NCBI GenBank assembly: GCA_036394575.1
Contig: DASWEY010000050.1
Location: 3,983-67,982, forward strand
Reading direction: 5' to 3'
Source: UKL13-2 sp036394575
Lineage (GTDB): Bacteria; Pseudomonadota; Gammaproteobacteria; Burkholderiales; Usitatibacteraceae
DNA: 64,000 nt
Each line of letters starts with the position of its first letter. Positions within the stretch are counted from its first letter, which is position 1. The position numbers and the translations under genes are program-made. The notes beneath the pieces were generated by a model. The model was not told where the DNA came from and did not search any database. It saw only the letters and a list, made by a program, of their open reading frames with translations. This document shows, piece by piece, positions 15,652-24,939 of the stretch.

Positions 15652-18423
15652 ATGAACCGTCCACCAAAAACAAAATTGATCGTGGCATTGGGGGGGGCTT
15701 TACTGGCCGCATCCGCATCGTTATCGCATGCGGCTGGTCTCGGTAAGCTTTCAATCAACTCTGCTCTGGGTCAGCCGCTTTCGGCTGAAATTGAGCTGGT
15801 TTCATTGCAGCCGGGAGAATTCGAAGCTATTGCGGCGCGCGTCGCCAGTCCCGAGTCTTATGGCGAAGCGAAAATCGATTATTCCCCCTTGCTGCGCCAA
15901 GTCAAATTCGTCACGGCCCGCCGCGCGGACGGCAGGCCGGTATTGAGAGTAAGCAGCAGCGCGCCGATCAACGAGCCTTTCCTGGATATGCTGGTTGAGG
16001 TCACTTGGCCCTCCGGTCGCTTGCTGCGCGAATATCCGATCCTGCTCGACCCGCCCGGCTTTGCCGAGGCCCGTCTGGCGCCGGCTGTGCCCGCTGCACC
16101 CGTAGTGGCGCCTGTGGCCGCGCCGGTGGCAGAACCCCCACCCGCTGTACCTCAGGCCAGCGCCGAACCCGCCACCGCGCCAGGTACCGAACCCGCCACT
16201 GCGCCGGGTGCGGAGCCGGGCACGACGCCGAGCGGCGAGACTGCCGCGACACCAGCGCCAGCGGAAACTGCCGCGCCAGCGCCAACGGAAACGGTGAAAC
16301 CTGCCGCGGAGACGGGTCCCGGTCCTTCCGCCAAAGCTGAGGCGCCTGCGGATAGCTACGGACCAGTGAAGCGTGGCGACACGCTCAACAAGATTGCATC
16401 GGAAGTGAAGCCGGACTCGGTATCGCTTGAGCAAATGCTGGTCGCTCTGTATCGCGAAAATCGGACCGCCTTCATCAACAACAATATGAACCAGCTGAAG
16501 ACCGGGCAGATTTTGCGGGTACCTTCAGCTGACGATACGGGCAAGATTTCCCAGGGCGAAGCGCGCAAGGAAATCAGCGTGCAGGTTGCCGATTGGAAAG
16601 CCTACCGGGAACAACTGGCGGGCGCGGCTGCCTCGGCGCCGGCAAAACCTGGCGCCAGCAGCAACGAGGCGAGCGGCAAAATTGCGGTTGCGAAACCGGA
16701 CAAGCCGGCGCCCGCAGCAGCCTCTGCTGACCAACTGAAGATCGCGAAAATGGACAGCGCCGCCGGTAAACCCGGAAGCGCGGGCGCGAAGGGCGGTACC
16801 CAGGATCAGCTGAATGCGCTCAAGGAAGAGGCGATCGCCAGGGAAAATCAGCTCAAGGAGGCAAATTCGCGGGTTACCGATCTGGAAAAGCAGATCAAGG
16901 ACATGCGCAAGCTGATGGAGTTGAAGGGGGCTGCGCCCTCATCAAAAGCGCCGGATGCAAAAGTCCCGGCCCCGGCTGTTGTGCCGCCCAAGGCCGCTGA
17001 GCCGCCCAAACCTGCGGCGGAAACGAAGGGCGTTGCGCCCACGCCAGTCAAACCGGGTGAACCTGCCAAGCCAGTCGATGCCAAGACCCCCAATGTATTA
17101 CCCGCAGATTCCAAGTCGGCAGGAGCAGTCAAACCGGCCGATACCAAGCCCGCAGAGGTAAAGCCGGCTGATACCAAGCCCGCCCCCCCAGCCAAGGCCG
17201 CAGTCAAAGCGCCGCCGCCCCCGGAGCCCTCGATCCTCGACATGATCCAGGACAACGCCATCCTGATTGGCGGCGCCATCAGCGTGCTGTGTTTTGGCGG
17301 CCTGTTTGCTTTCATGCGCCGGAAAAAAAAATCCTCAAATGGGGGGCCGACTAGCCAGTTGATGAATACCTCGTCGATCATGCCCAGCGACCTGAAGCCG
17401 AATACGGTTACGGGTAATCGCGCTGGCGGTCTGGTCGATACGGGCAACAGTTCATTTCTGACGGACTTCGATAAAACCGGTCCTGGCACTATCGACACGG
17501 ATGAAGTTGACCCGGTGGCCGAAGCCGAGGTTTACATCGCCTACGGACGCGATGCCCAGGCAGAGGAGATCCTCAAGGAGGCGATGACGCGCGACAAGAG
17601 TCGCCATGAAATCGCCTTGAAGCTGCTGGAAATTTATCATGCACGCAAGAGTACCCAGGCGTTTGAAACGGTGGCGCGTCAATTGAAAGATTCGATAGGT
17701 CCCGACCATCCGATCTGGGCCAAGGCGGCCGCAATGGGGGCCTCGATCGACCCGGCCAATAGTCTTTATGGCGGTCAGGCTTATGCCGCTACCGGCGTCT
17801 TTGCCGCCGGCGGTGCGGGCATGGTTGCCGCCGCTGCCAGCGATGATCGGGCCGCAGCCCCGCCCGATCTCGATTTCGATCTTGGCTTTACGGATTCCGC
17901 CGCTTCCCCGACGGCCGCTTCGAAACCGATTGACATTACCTCGGCGAATACTGATCAGCCTGCGGCCGGTTCGATGGATTTCGACCTGGATTTGAATTCT
18001 TCGACGCCTGAAGTCGCACCGGTCGCGGCCAAGGCCGGCGGACTGGATTTTGATCTGGCGCTCAGCGCCAGCGCGCCTGTCGGCAACCCGGCGCCGGCTG
18101 CAGCGGTTGCTGCCGAGTCCTCCGGGTTTGATTTTGATCTTTCCGCGCTTTCCCTCGATGCGCCGGCTGCGACACCAAAGGCCGAAGCGACGGTGGCAGT
18201 ACCCGCTGCAGCCATGAGTCTCGGCGACTTGAGCCTTGACCTTGATGCGCCTGCCGACGCCGGCTCCAGTGGGGCCAGCGCGGTGGCAACCAAGCTGGAG
18301 CTTGCCAAGGCTTACATCGAAATCGGCGATAGTGATGGCGCCAAGGAAATTCTGACCGAAGTTGCGCGCGAGGGATCGACGGCGCAGCAAGACGAAGCGA
18401 AGAAAATACTGGCAGGGCTCTAG
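15652..18423 (+). CDS. fimV: FimV-type polar hub / peptidoglycan-binding protein
   Basis: 923 aa. Order of parts: signal peptide (1-27); FimV N-terminal domain starting GLGKLSINSALGQPLSAEIE; a long Ala/Pro/Thr-rich linker (about 140-235); LysM domain (about 236-290, VKRGDTLNKIA); a coiled coil (about 390-425); a second Ala/Pro/Lys linker; one transmembrane helix (about 536-555) followed by RRKKK; and an acidic cytoplasmic part ending in a TPR-like FimV C-terminal domain (about 876-923). The acidic part contains five short repeats of the DFDL type. In Pseudomonas and Neisseria, FimV-like proteins organise type IV pilus assembly and polar signalling. A strong terminator follows. Confidence 0.93.
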   Translation: MNRPPKTKLIVALGGALLAASASLSHAAGLGKLSINSALGQPLSAEIELVSLQPGEFEAIAARVASPESYGEAKIDYSPLLRQVKFVTARRADGRPVLRVSSSAPINEPFLDMLVEVTWPSGRLLREYPILLDPPGFAEARLAPAVPAAPVVAPVAAPVAEPPPAVPQASAEPATAPGTEPATAPGAEPGTTPSGETAATPAPAETAAPAPTETVKPAAETGPGPSAKAEAPADSYGPVKRGDTLNKIASEVKPDSVSLEQMLVALYRENRTAFINNNMNQLKTGQILRVPSADDTGKISQGEARKEISVQVADWKAYREQLAGAAASAPAKPGASSNEASGKIAVAKPDKPAPAAASADQLKIAKMDSAAGKPGSAGAKGGTQDQLNALKEEAIARENQLKEANSRVTDLEKQIKDMRKLMELKGAAPSSKAPDAKVPAPAVVPPKAAEPPKPAAETKGVAPTPVKPGEPAKPVDAKTPNVLPADSKSAGAVKPADTKPAEVKPADTKPAPPAKAAVKAPPPPEPSILDMIQDNAILIGGAISVLCFGGLFAFMRRKKKSSNGGPTSQLMNTSSIMPSDLKPNTVTGNRAGGLVDTGNSSFLTDFDKTGPGTIDTDEVDPVAEAEVYIAYGRDAQAEEILKEAMTRDKSRHEIALKLLEIYHARKSTQAFETVARQLKDSIGPDHPIWAKAAAMGASIDPANSLYGGQAYAATGVFAAGGAGMVAAAASDDRAAAPPDLDFDLGFTDSAASPTAASKPIDITSANTDQPAAGSMDFDLDLNSSTPEVAPVAAKAGGLDFDLALSASAPVGNPAPAAAVAAESSGFDFDLSALSLDAPAATPKAEATVAVPAAAMSLGDLSLDLDAPADAGSSGASAVATKLELAKAYIEIGDSDGAKEILTEVAREGSTAQQDEAKKILAGL

Positions 18424-18465
18424 CCCCCCGCTTCACGCCAGACCGGATTTCGATGGTCAAATTTT

Positions 18466-18496
18466 GGGGCGCGGCACACCGCGCCCCTTTCTTTTC
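18466..18496 (+). terminator. Rho-independent terminator after fimV
   Basis: A perfect 9-bp stem GGGGCGCGG/CCGCGCCCC with a CACA loop followed by TTTCTTTTC. It separates fimV from truA, although truA starts only 17 bases later, so truA and the trp genes may depend on read-through or on a promoter not recognised here. Confidence 0.85.
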
Positions 18497-18513
18497 AAAA
18501 CATAACTTGCATC

Positions 18514-19296
18514 ATGCGCATCGCGTTGGGTATTGAATACAAGGGTTCCGGATTCTGCGGCTGGCAGTCGCAGGCATCCGGTTGTGGTGTGCAGGACTAT
18601 GTAGAGGCTGCGCTGACCGCTTTTCTTGGCGAGCCTGCCGCTGTGGTTTGTGCCGGGCGCACCGACACCGGTGTGCATGCTCTGGCGCAAGTGCTGCATC
18701 TGGATACCGGCATCATGCGTGACGAAGTGTCCTGGGTGCGCGGAACCAATGCCGGCTTGCCTGCCGCCGTGCGGATTATCTGGGCAAAGCCTGTCGATGA
18801 TGCTTTTCACGCCCGGTTTTCCGCACGTTCGCGCACTTACCGGTATCTGTTGCTCAATACGCCTGTCGACAATGCCCTGCTGCAGGGCCTGGCCGGCTGG
18901 TTTCACGCGCCACTTGACGCGAAGTTGATGCAACAGGCGGCCGATATGCTGATCGGCGAGCATGATTTTTCGTCATTTCGTGCTGCAGAATGCCAGGCAA
19001 AGACACCGGTAAAGACTCTTTATGAAGCCTCGGTTTTCCGCCAACGCGAACATTTGATGTTCACCTTTCGCGGCAATGCTTTTTTGCATCATATGGTGCG
19101 TAATATCGTCGGCAGCCTGGTTTATGTCGGCGCGGGGCGTCAGGCGCCGGAAGAATTCCGCGACATTTTTGCCAGCCGCGACCGCAAACGCGCAGCACCT
19201 ACCTTTGCAGCCGACGGCCTGTACCTGAGTGCAATCGAATACGATGATGTTTTCGCGCTGCCTTCCTTCCCGGCCCGTTTTCCCTTGATTGACTGA
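18514..19296 (+). CDS. truA: tRNA pseudouridine(38-40) synthase
   Basis: 260 aa. TruA isomerises uridines 38-40 in the anticodon arm of tRNAs. The catalytic Asp is in GRTDTGVHALAQV; other signatures are GWQSQ near the start, FHARFSARSRTYRY, and FLHHMVRNIVGSLVYVG in the C-terminal part. The next gene, trpF, starts 3 bases after the stop. The pairing truA-trpF is common in beta- and gammaproteobacteria. Confidence 0.96.
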   Translation: MRIALGIEYKGSGFCGWQSQASGCGVQDYVEAALTAFLGEPAAVVCAGRTDTGVHALAQVLHLDTGIMRDEVSWVRGTNAGLPAAVRIIWAKPVDDAFHARFSARSRTYRYLLLNTPVDNALLQGLAGWFHAPLDAKLMQQAADMLIGEHDFSSFRAAECQAKTPVKTLYEASVFRQREHLMFTFRGNAFLHHMVRNIVGSLVYVGAGRQAPEEFRDIFASRDRKRAAPTFAADGLYLSAIEYDDVFALPSFPARFPLID

Positions 19297-19299
19297 AGC

Positions 19300-19953
19300 A
19301 TGCACCGAACCCGTGTAAAAATTTGCGGAATGCGCAGCGTTGACGACGCTTTGGCAGCGGCTGCCGCCGGCGCGGACGCCATCGGCCTGATTTTTTACGA
19401 GCAGTCCCCGCGTGTTGTCAGCATCGACCAGGCGCTGGCGATACGTTCGGCATTGCCGCCTTTTGTTTCGACCGTAGCCCTGTTTGTGAACGCTTCTCGT
19501 GCGCAGGTCGCATCCGTGCTTGCCGATGTCAGGCCCGAATTGCTGCAGTTCCACGGCGAGGAAGACGAAGCTTACTGCGCCTCGTTCCAAGTGCGGTACT
19601 TGAAGGCCGTTCGCGTGGGGCCGGGGACGGGCGCGAATGATTTGCTACAATCCAAGACTCGTTTTGCCTCCGCCAGCGGCTTGCTGCTGGATGCCCTGCA
19701 TGCCTCCAAGTATGGCGGCACCGGCGAGTCGTTTGACTGGAATCTGATCCCGGAAGCAATGCGGCCCCAGATCGTGTTGTCGGGCGGTTTGACGCCGCAA
19801 AATGTGGGCGGCGCGGTTCGTGCAATACGCCCTTGGGCTGTCGATGTTTCCAGCGGCGTCGAGGCGGGCAATGGCGCGACCAAGGGCATTAAGGATCACG
19901 CAAGAATCGCGGCATTCATCAACGAAGTCAGACGGGCAGACCAAGGATCATAG
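19300..19953 (+). CDS. trpF: Phosphoribosylanthranilate isomerase
   Basis: 217 aa, single-domain TrpF. It performs the Amadori rearrangement of N-(5'-phosphoribosyl)anthranilate to CdRP. The catalytic Cys is in VKICGMRS at the N-terminus and the Asp in LLLDALH; phosphate-binding loops include VLSGGLTPQNV and AVDVSSGVE. It is the first gene of the trpF-trpB-trpA unit; trpE, G, D and C are not in the window. Confidence 0.96.
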   Translation: MHRTRVKICGMRSVDDALAAAAAGADAIGLIFYEQSPRVVSIDQALAIRSALPPFVSTVALFVNASRAQVASVLADVRPELLQFHGEEDEAYCASFQVRYLKAVRVGPGTGANDLLQSKTRFASASGLLLDALHASKYGGTGESFDWNLIPEAMRPQIVLSGGLTPQNVGGAVRAIRPWAVDVSSGVEAGNGATKGIKDHARIAAFINEVRRADQGS

Positions 19954-19955
19954 CG

Positions 19956-21212
19956 ATGCAAATGTACGACTTACCGGATGCCAAGGGACACTTCGGGTCC
20001 TATGGCGGCGTGTTTGTTGCCGAGACGCTGCAGGCCGCATTGCATGAGTTAAATCTTGAATATGCCAAGGCCAAGTCCGATCCAGCCTTTATCGCGGAAT
20101 TTCAGAGCGAACTGAAGCATTATGTGGGTCGTCCCAGCCCCATTTATCACGCCAGGCGTCTGTCCGGAGAGCTGGGTGGTGCGCAGATCTATCTGAAGCG
20201 TGAGGACCTCAACCATACCGGGGCGCACAAGATCAACAATACGATCGGCCAGGTGCTGCTGGCGCGTCGCATGGGCAAACCGCGCGTCATTGCCGAGACC
20301 GGAGCAGGGCAGCACGGCGTTGCCAGTGCAACGGTTGCCGCCCGCTATGGACTTGAGTGCGTGGTCTACATGGGGTCGGAGGACATCAGGCGCCAGGCGC
20401 AAAATGTGTATCGGATGAAGTTGCTCGGAGCAACCGTGGTGCCGGTTGAGAGCGGCTCGAAGACGCTGAAAGACGCTCTCAACGAAGCCATGCGCGATTG
20501 GGTTACCAATGTAGAGACTACCTTCTATATCATCGGCACGGTCGCCGGCCCGCACCCGTATCCGATGATGGTGCGCGATTTCAACTCGGTGGTCGGCAAG
20601 GAATGCCTGTGGCAGATGCCGGAAATGATCGGTCGCCAGCCGGATGCCGTGCTGGCCTGCGTTGGCGGCGGGTCGAATGCGATGGGTATTTTTTATGACT
20701 ACATTGTGCATGAAGGCGTACGCCTGATCGGCTGTGAAGCCGGTGGCGAGGGGATTGCCAGCGGCAGACATGCGGCCTCACTGTCGGCAGGTTCGCCGGG
20801 CATTCTGCACGGCAATCGCACTTATCTCATCCAGAATGCGGATGGACAAATTACCGATACGCATTCGGTTTCGGCAGGATTGGACTACCCCGGAGTTGGC
20901 CCAGAGCACGCCTGGCTGAAGGACTCGGGACGCGCGGAATATGTCGCCGTCAATGACGATGCTGCATTGGCCGCCTTCCACCGCCTGTGCCGGACCGAGG
21001 GGATTATCCCGGCGCTGGAGTCGAGCCATGCGCTGGCGCACGCCATCCAGATCGCCCCCGGCATGGACAAGGACAAGATATTGCTGGTCAACTTGTCCGG
21101 CCGTGGGGACAAGGACATGGCGACCGTGGCCGAGCGATCGGGGCTGCAATTTTTCTGCCGCCCGGGCTGCCAGGCGAACCAGACGGTCAATGCCGCCGTC
21201 AAAGGTACGTGA
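19956..21212 (+). CDS. trpB: Tryptophan synthase beta chain
   Basis: 418 aa. It condenses indole with serine using PLP. The PLP-binding Lys is in HTGAHKINN; the phosphate-binding loop is CVGGGSNAMG; the catalytic Glu lies in AETGAGQHG; the conserved REDLNHTGAHK block is intact. The start is 2 bases after the trpF stop, and the stop TGA overlaps the ATG of trpA by one base. Confidence 0.98.
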   Translation: MQMYDLPDAKGHFGSYGGVFVAETLQAALHELNLEYAKAKSDPAFIAEFQSELKHYVGRPSPIYHARRLSGELGGAQIYLKREDLNHTGAHKINNTIGQVLLARRMGKPRVIAETGAGQHGVASATVAARYGLECVVYMGSEDIRRQAQNVYRMKLLGATVVPVESGSKTLKDALNEAMRDWVTNVETTFYIIGTVAGPHPYPMMVRDFNSVVGKECLWQMPEMIGRQPDAVLACVGGGSNAMGIFYDYIVHEGVRLIGCEAGGEGIASGRHAASLSAGSPGILHGNRTYLIQNADGQITDTHSVSAGLDYPGVGPEHAWLKDSGRAEYVAVNDDAALAAFHRLCRTEGIIPALESSHALAHAIQIAPGMDKDKILLVNLSGRGDKDMATVAERSGLQFFCRPGCQANQTVNAAVKGT

Positions 21213-22021
21213 TGGCGCAAACAGTTTCCCGTATTGCCGCCACATTTGCGCGCCTTGCGCGCGAGAAGCGCAAGGCGCTTATCCCGTTCATAACCGCCGG
21301 CGATCCCACCGCGGAAATTACCGTGCCGCTGATGCACGCCTTGGTCGATGCCGGTGCGGACATCATCGAACTCGGCGTACCGTTCTCGGACCCGATGGCC
21401 GACGGGCCGGTTATCCAGCGCTCTTCCGAACGTGCCCTGAAAAACGGGGTGGGCCTGAATGGCGTCATCGACTATGTGCGCCAGTTCCGAACCGCCAACC
21501 AGGCGACGCCGGTGGTGCTGATGGGCTATGCCAACCCGATCGAGCATATGGGCCTGCGCGTCTTTTCCGAACGCGCCAAGTTGGCGGGCGTGGATGGCGT
21601 GTTAATCGTCGATTATCCGCCGGAAGAAAGCGCCGAAGTCCTGCAGGTGCTTGATGAAGCGGGTATCGACTCCATCTACCTGTTGTCGCCGACATCCACG
21701 CCGGAACGTATACGCATGGTTGCGGACAGCGCGCGCGGCTATATTTACTACGTGTCGCTCAAGGGCGTCACCGGTGCCGCGAATATCGATACCACCGAGG
21801 TGCGGGCGATGATTGCCGCCATCAAGCGGCAGACCAGCTTGCCGGTGGGTGTCGGTTTCGGCATACGCGACGGCGAGACGGCGAAAAAGATCGCCGAATT
21901 CGCCGATGCGATCGTGATCGGCTCGCGCATCATCCAGGAACTTGAAGCCGCAACAGCCGGGGCCGCGCTGGAGCAGGTGCGGATGCTCGTGAGCGGAATC
22001 CGCCACGCAATGGACGCCTGA
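21212..22021 (+). CDS. trpA: Tryptophan synthase alpha chain
   Basis: 269 aa from the ATG that overlaps the trpB stop (TGATG). It cleaves indole-3-glycerol phosphate to indole and glyceraldehyde-3-phosphate, and passes indole to TrpB by tunnel. Catalytic Glu and Asp are in ELGVPFSDPMADGPVIQ; the phosphate-binding end is VGFGIRDGETAK plus IVIGSRII. The same frame stays open upstream into trpB, but the protein family starts here. Confidence 0.97.
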   Translation: MAQTVSRIAATFARLAREKRKALIPFITAGDPTAEITVPLMHALVDAGADIIELGVPFSDPMADGPVIQRSSERALKNGVGLNGVIDYVRQFRTANQATPVVLMGYANPIEHMGLRVFSERAKLAGVDGVLIVDYPPEESAEVLQVLDEAGIDSIYLLSPTSTPERIRMVADSARGYIYYVSLKGVTGAANIDTTEVRAMIAAIKRQTSLPVGVGFGIRDGETAKKIAEFADAIVIGSRIIQELEAATAGAALEQVRMLVSGIRHAMDA

Positions 22022-22030
22022 GGAGGCAAT

Positions 22031-22921
22031 ATGTCATGGTTCAGAAAACTGCTGCCACCCAAGATCAAACGGGAAGGCACCGGTACAAAAAAGGCCGTGC
22101 CTGAAGGCTTGTGGAGCAAATGCCCAAGTTGCCAGGCTACCCTTTACTTTACCGATCTTGAAAACAATCAGCACGTCTGCCCCAAGTGCAGCTATCACAA
22201 TCGGATTTCCGCGCGCCAGCGCCTTGATCTGTTTTTTGATGCGGACAACCGTGCCGAGATCGGCTCCGAGGTGCTGCCGGTCGACAGCCTGAAATTCAAG
22301 GACAGCAAGAAATATATTGACCGCCTGGAAGACGCCGAAAAGGCAACGGGCGAGACCGATGCGCTGGTGGTGATACAGGGCAAGGTAAGGGAAGTGCCCC
22401 TGATCGCGGCCGCCTTTGAATTCAATTTTCTGGGCGGTTCGATGGGTTCGGTGGTGGGCGAACGCTTTGCGCGTGCAGTCGAGGCCTGTTCCGATGAGAA
22501 ACTTCCGTTCGTGTGTTTTACCGCCACTGGCGGCGCGCGCATGCAGGAAGGTTTGCTGTCGCTGATGCAAATGGCGAAAACGACGGCCGCCCTGCACCAG
22601 TTGTCGCGCGCGCGTCTGCCCTTTATCTCGGTGCTGACCGACCCCACCATGGGCGGCGTGTCCGCGAGTTTTGCCATGCTCGGCGACGTTGTCATCGCCG
22701 AACCCGGTGCGCTGATCGGGTTTGCCGGTCCGCGCGTGATCGAGCAGACGGTGCGCGAAACGTTGCCGGAAGGATTCCAGCGCGCGGAATTTTTGCTGGA
22801 AAAGGGCGCGATCGACATGATCGTCGACAGACGACAGATGCGCGACAAAGTGGCCACCTTGGTTACCCTGTTGCAGAAAGAACCCGCGCCGCCGGCATCT
22901 GTTGCAGCTGCCGCGAACTGA
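22031..22921 (+). CDS. accD: Acetyl-CoA carboxylase, carboxyltransferase subunit beta
   Basis: 296 aa. AccD with AccA moves the carboxyl group from biotin to acetyl-CoA to make malonyl-CoA. A four-cysteine zinc ribbon (CPSC ... CPKC, about residues 35-57) precedes the crotonase-like carboxyltransferase domain with GGSMGSVVGERFARA, FTATGGARMQEG, DPTMGGVSASFA and GFAGPRVI. GAGGAGG just before the ATG is a strong ribosome binding site. Its stop overlaps the folC start (TGATG). Confidence 0.97.
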   Translation: MSWFRKLLPPKIKREGTGTKKAVPEGLWSKCPSCQATLYFTDLENNQHVCPKCSYHNRISARQRLDLFFDADNRAEIGSEVLPVDSLKFKDSKKYIDRLEDAEKATGETDALVVIQGKVREVPLIAAAFEFNFLGGSMGSVVGERFARAVEACSDEKLPFVCFTATGGARMQEGLLSLMQMAKTTAALHQLSRARLPFISVLTDPTMGGVSASFAMLGDVVIAEPGALIGFAGPRVIEQTVRETLPEGFQRAEFLLEKGAIDMIVDRRQMRDKVATLVTLLQKEPAPPASVAAAAN

Positions 22922-24225
22922 TGCCCCGGCAACCGGCCACGCTGGATGCATGGCTTGATTACATCTCGAGGCAGCACAGCGCCGAGATCGTCATGGGCCT
23001 CGACCGCGTTCATTCCGTATGGGAACGCATGCGCGCCGGCGGGGTGTTGCCGCGTGCACCGGTCAACATTGTCGTCGGCGGTACCAATGGCAAGGGCTCT
23101 ACTTGTGCGATGTTGGAGGCAATGCTGCATATTGCCGGGTTCAAGACGGGGTTGTTCACTTCGCCGCACCTGGTTCGTTACAATGAACGGGTCCGTATCG
23201 ATCGGCAGGAGGCGGGCGACGAGCTGTTGATGGCCTCATTTGCCGCGGTGGAAGCCGCGCGCATGGATCCGGTGGCGATACCGCTGACCTATTTTGAGTT
23301 CAGCACCTTGTCCGCGCTGTGGATTTTCGCGCAACAGGAGGTCGACGTTGCCATCCTCGAAGTCGGATTAGGCGGGCGGCTTGATGCGGTGAACATGATA
23401 GACGCCGATGTCAGCATTCTCACCAGCGTGGACCTGGATCACCAGCAGTTTCTGGGCGATACGCGCGAAAAAATCGGCTTCGAGAAAGCGCATATCTACC
23501 GGCCCGGTCGGCCGGCCATCTTTGCGGATCTTGATCCACCCCGGTCGGTAATGGAGCATGCCGGCAAGATCGGCGCACATTTGCTGCTGTTGAACCGCGA
23601 CTATCGCTACCAGCGCATGGACAACCAGTGGCAATTTACCGGCATGATCGGGGGGCGCGAATTCAGTCGTCATGCGCTGCCGGTCCCGGCCCTGCGCGGC
23701 GCCTACCAGCTGAAGAATGCATCTGCGGCAATTGCCGCGCTGGCGGCGCTGCACGACAAACTCCCGGTGTCGCTTGGGCATATCAAACGCGGCCTGCTGG
23801 AAGTCGAGTGGCCGGGCCGCCTGCAGGTACTGCCGGGGCGTCCCCTGGTCGTGCTCGACGTTGCGCATAATCCGCACGCGGCCCGTGCGCTTGCAGATGC
23901 ACTGGGAACAATGGGGTTTCATGAGAATACCCATGCCGTGTTCGGCATGCTCAAAGACAAGGATATTGACGCGGTTATCGACATCATTCGCGATCGAATC
24001 GACCATTGGCATATTGCCGGGCTCCCCGGCGAGCGCGGCGCATCGGCAGACCTGCTGGCCGCAAAACTGCGTGCCCACGTTCCCGGCGACCGGATTTCGG
24101 TTTACACCACAATCGTGCGTGCGTTTGACGGTGCGCGGGAGCAGGCCGGCCAGAATGATAGAATTTTGGTGTTTGGGTCGTTTCTCACGGTTGCCGACGT
24201 GATGCAAGCCGTTAAGCCCCACTAA
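22921..24225 (+). CDS. folC: Folylpolyglutamate/dihydrofolate synthase
   Basis: 434 aa from the ATG overlapping the accD stop. It adds glutamate to dihydropteroate and to folates, using ATP. The P-loop is GGTNGKGSTCAM, followed by FTSPHLVRYNERVRI, EVGLGGRLDAVN and a Mur-ligase-like C-terminal domain with VLDVAHNPHAARAL. Coupling with accD suggests cotranslation. The frame is open upstream through accD but conservation begins at this ATG. Confidence 0.96.
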   Translation: MPRQPATLDAWLDYISRQHSAEIVMGLDRVHSVWERMRAGGVLPRAPVNIVVGGTNGKGSTCAMLEAMLHIAGFKTGLFTSPHLVRYNERVRIDRQEAGDELLMASFAAVEAARMDPVAIPLTYFEFSTLSALWIFAQQEVDVAILEVGLGGRLDAVNMIDADVSILTSVDLDHQQFLGDTREKIGFEKAHIYRPGRPAIFADLDPPRSVMEHAGKIGAHLLLLNRDYRYQRMDNQWQFTGMIGGREFSRHALPVPALRGAYQLKNASAAIAALAALHDKLPVSLGHIKRGLLEVEWPGRLQVLPGRPLVVLDVAHNPHAARALADALGTMGFHENTHAVFGMLKDKDIDAVIDIIRDRIDHWHIAGLPGERGASADLLAAKLRAHVPGDRISVYTTIVRAFDGAREQAGQNDRILVFGSFLTVADVMQAVKPH

Positions 24226-24274
24226 ATTTTGGACCGCCGATGGGAATTTCCCCATCATCTCCTGAATTCCATCC

Positions 24275-24928
24275 ATGGCATCGCCTAAATCCACCGAACT
24301 TTCTGCTACTGAATTGGAGTTGAAGCGCCGCGGTCGGCGGCGACTGATCGGCGCGATCACGCTGGGGCTGTTGATCGTCGTTTTTTTGCCGATGCTGTTC
24401 GACGCAGAACCCAAACGGGACAAGGCGATGTCCCAGGAAATTTCCATTCAACTGCCGTCCAAGGACAGCCTCGCACCCCTGCCGGCGCCGATGGCCATGC
24501 CGTCATCGCCGCCCGTCGGGCCAGCTGCCGCGGTGAAACCTGCGGAGTCGTCGCCTTTGAGGGATAAAGCCGGTTCCACGGCTGAACCGGCCAAAAAAAC
24601 GGCTGAAAATGTGGCGCCGCCGATCAAGGATGCCGCCAAACCCGTGGCTGCCGCGCCCAAGCCGGAACCAAAGCCAGCCAAGTCAGCCGACCTCAAGCAT
24701 GGATTTGTCGTGCAGATCGGCGCGTTCAAGGATGCCGACAATGCGCAGCAGACCGCCGCCCGCATGAAAGACGCAAAGCTGCCCGTATATACAGACAGTG
24801 TTGCGACCAAGAGCGGCACGGTGACACGTGTGCGCGTTGGCCCGTTCAGCCATAAGGAACAGGCGGACGTCGCGCTGGCGCAAGTCAAACTGGCCGGGGC
24901 CGATGGCAAAATTGTCCCGCTGCCCTAG
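24275..24928 (+). CDS. dedD: SPOR-domain membrane protein (DedD-like)
   Basis: 217 aa. A cytoplasmic N-terminus (ELELKRRGRRR), one transmembrane helix (about 27-47), a Pro/Ala/Lys-rich periplasmic linker and a C-terminal SPOR domain (about 145-217, starting GFVVQIGAFKD and containing YTDSVATKSG and VRVGPFSHKEQA). SPOR domains bind denuded glycan at the septum, and DedD helps cell division in E. coli. The position between folC and cvpA matches the usual gene order for dedD. Confidence 0.88.
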   Translation: MASPKSTELSATELELKRRGRRRLIGAITLGLLIVVFLPMLFDAEPKRDKAMSQEISIQLPSKDSLAPLPAPMAMPSSPPVGPAAAVKPAESSPLRDKAGSTAEPAKKTAENVAPPIKDAAKPVAAAPKPEPKPAKSADLKHGFVVQIGAFKDADNAQQTAARMKDAKLPVYTDSVATKSGTVTRVRVGPFSHKEQADVALAQVKLAGADGKIVPLP

Positions 24929-24939
24929 GCTGGCCGGGG

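Noticed and set aside
16080..16340. Repeated Ala/Pro/Glu/Thr codons in fimV as a DNA repeat array
   Set aside because: Low-complexity protein linker; the repeats are irregular at the DNA level.
19300..22021. Missing trpE, trpG, trpD and trpC as gene loss
   Set aside because: A split trp pathway with trpFBA apart from the rest is normal in this group; the other genes are expected elsewhere.
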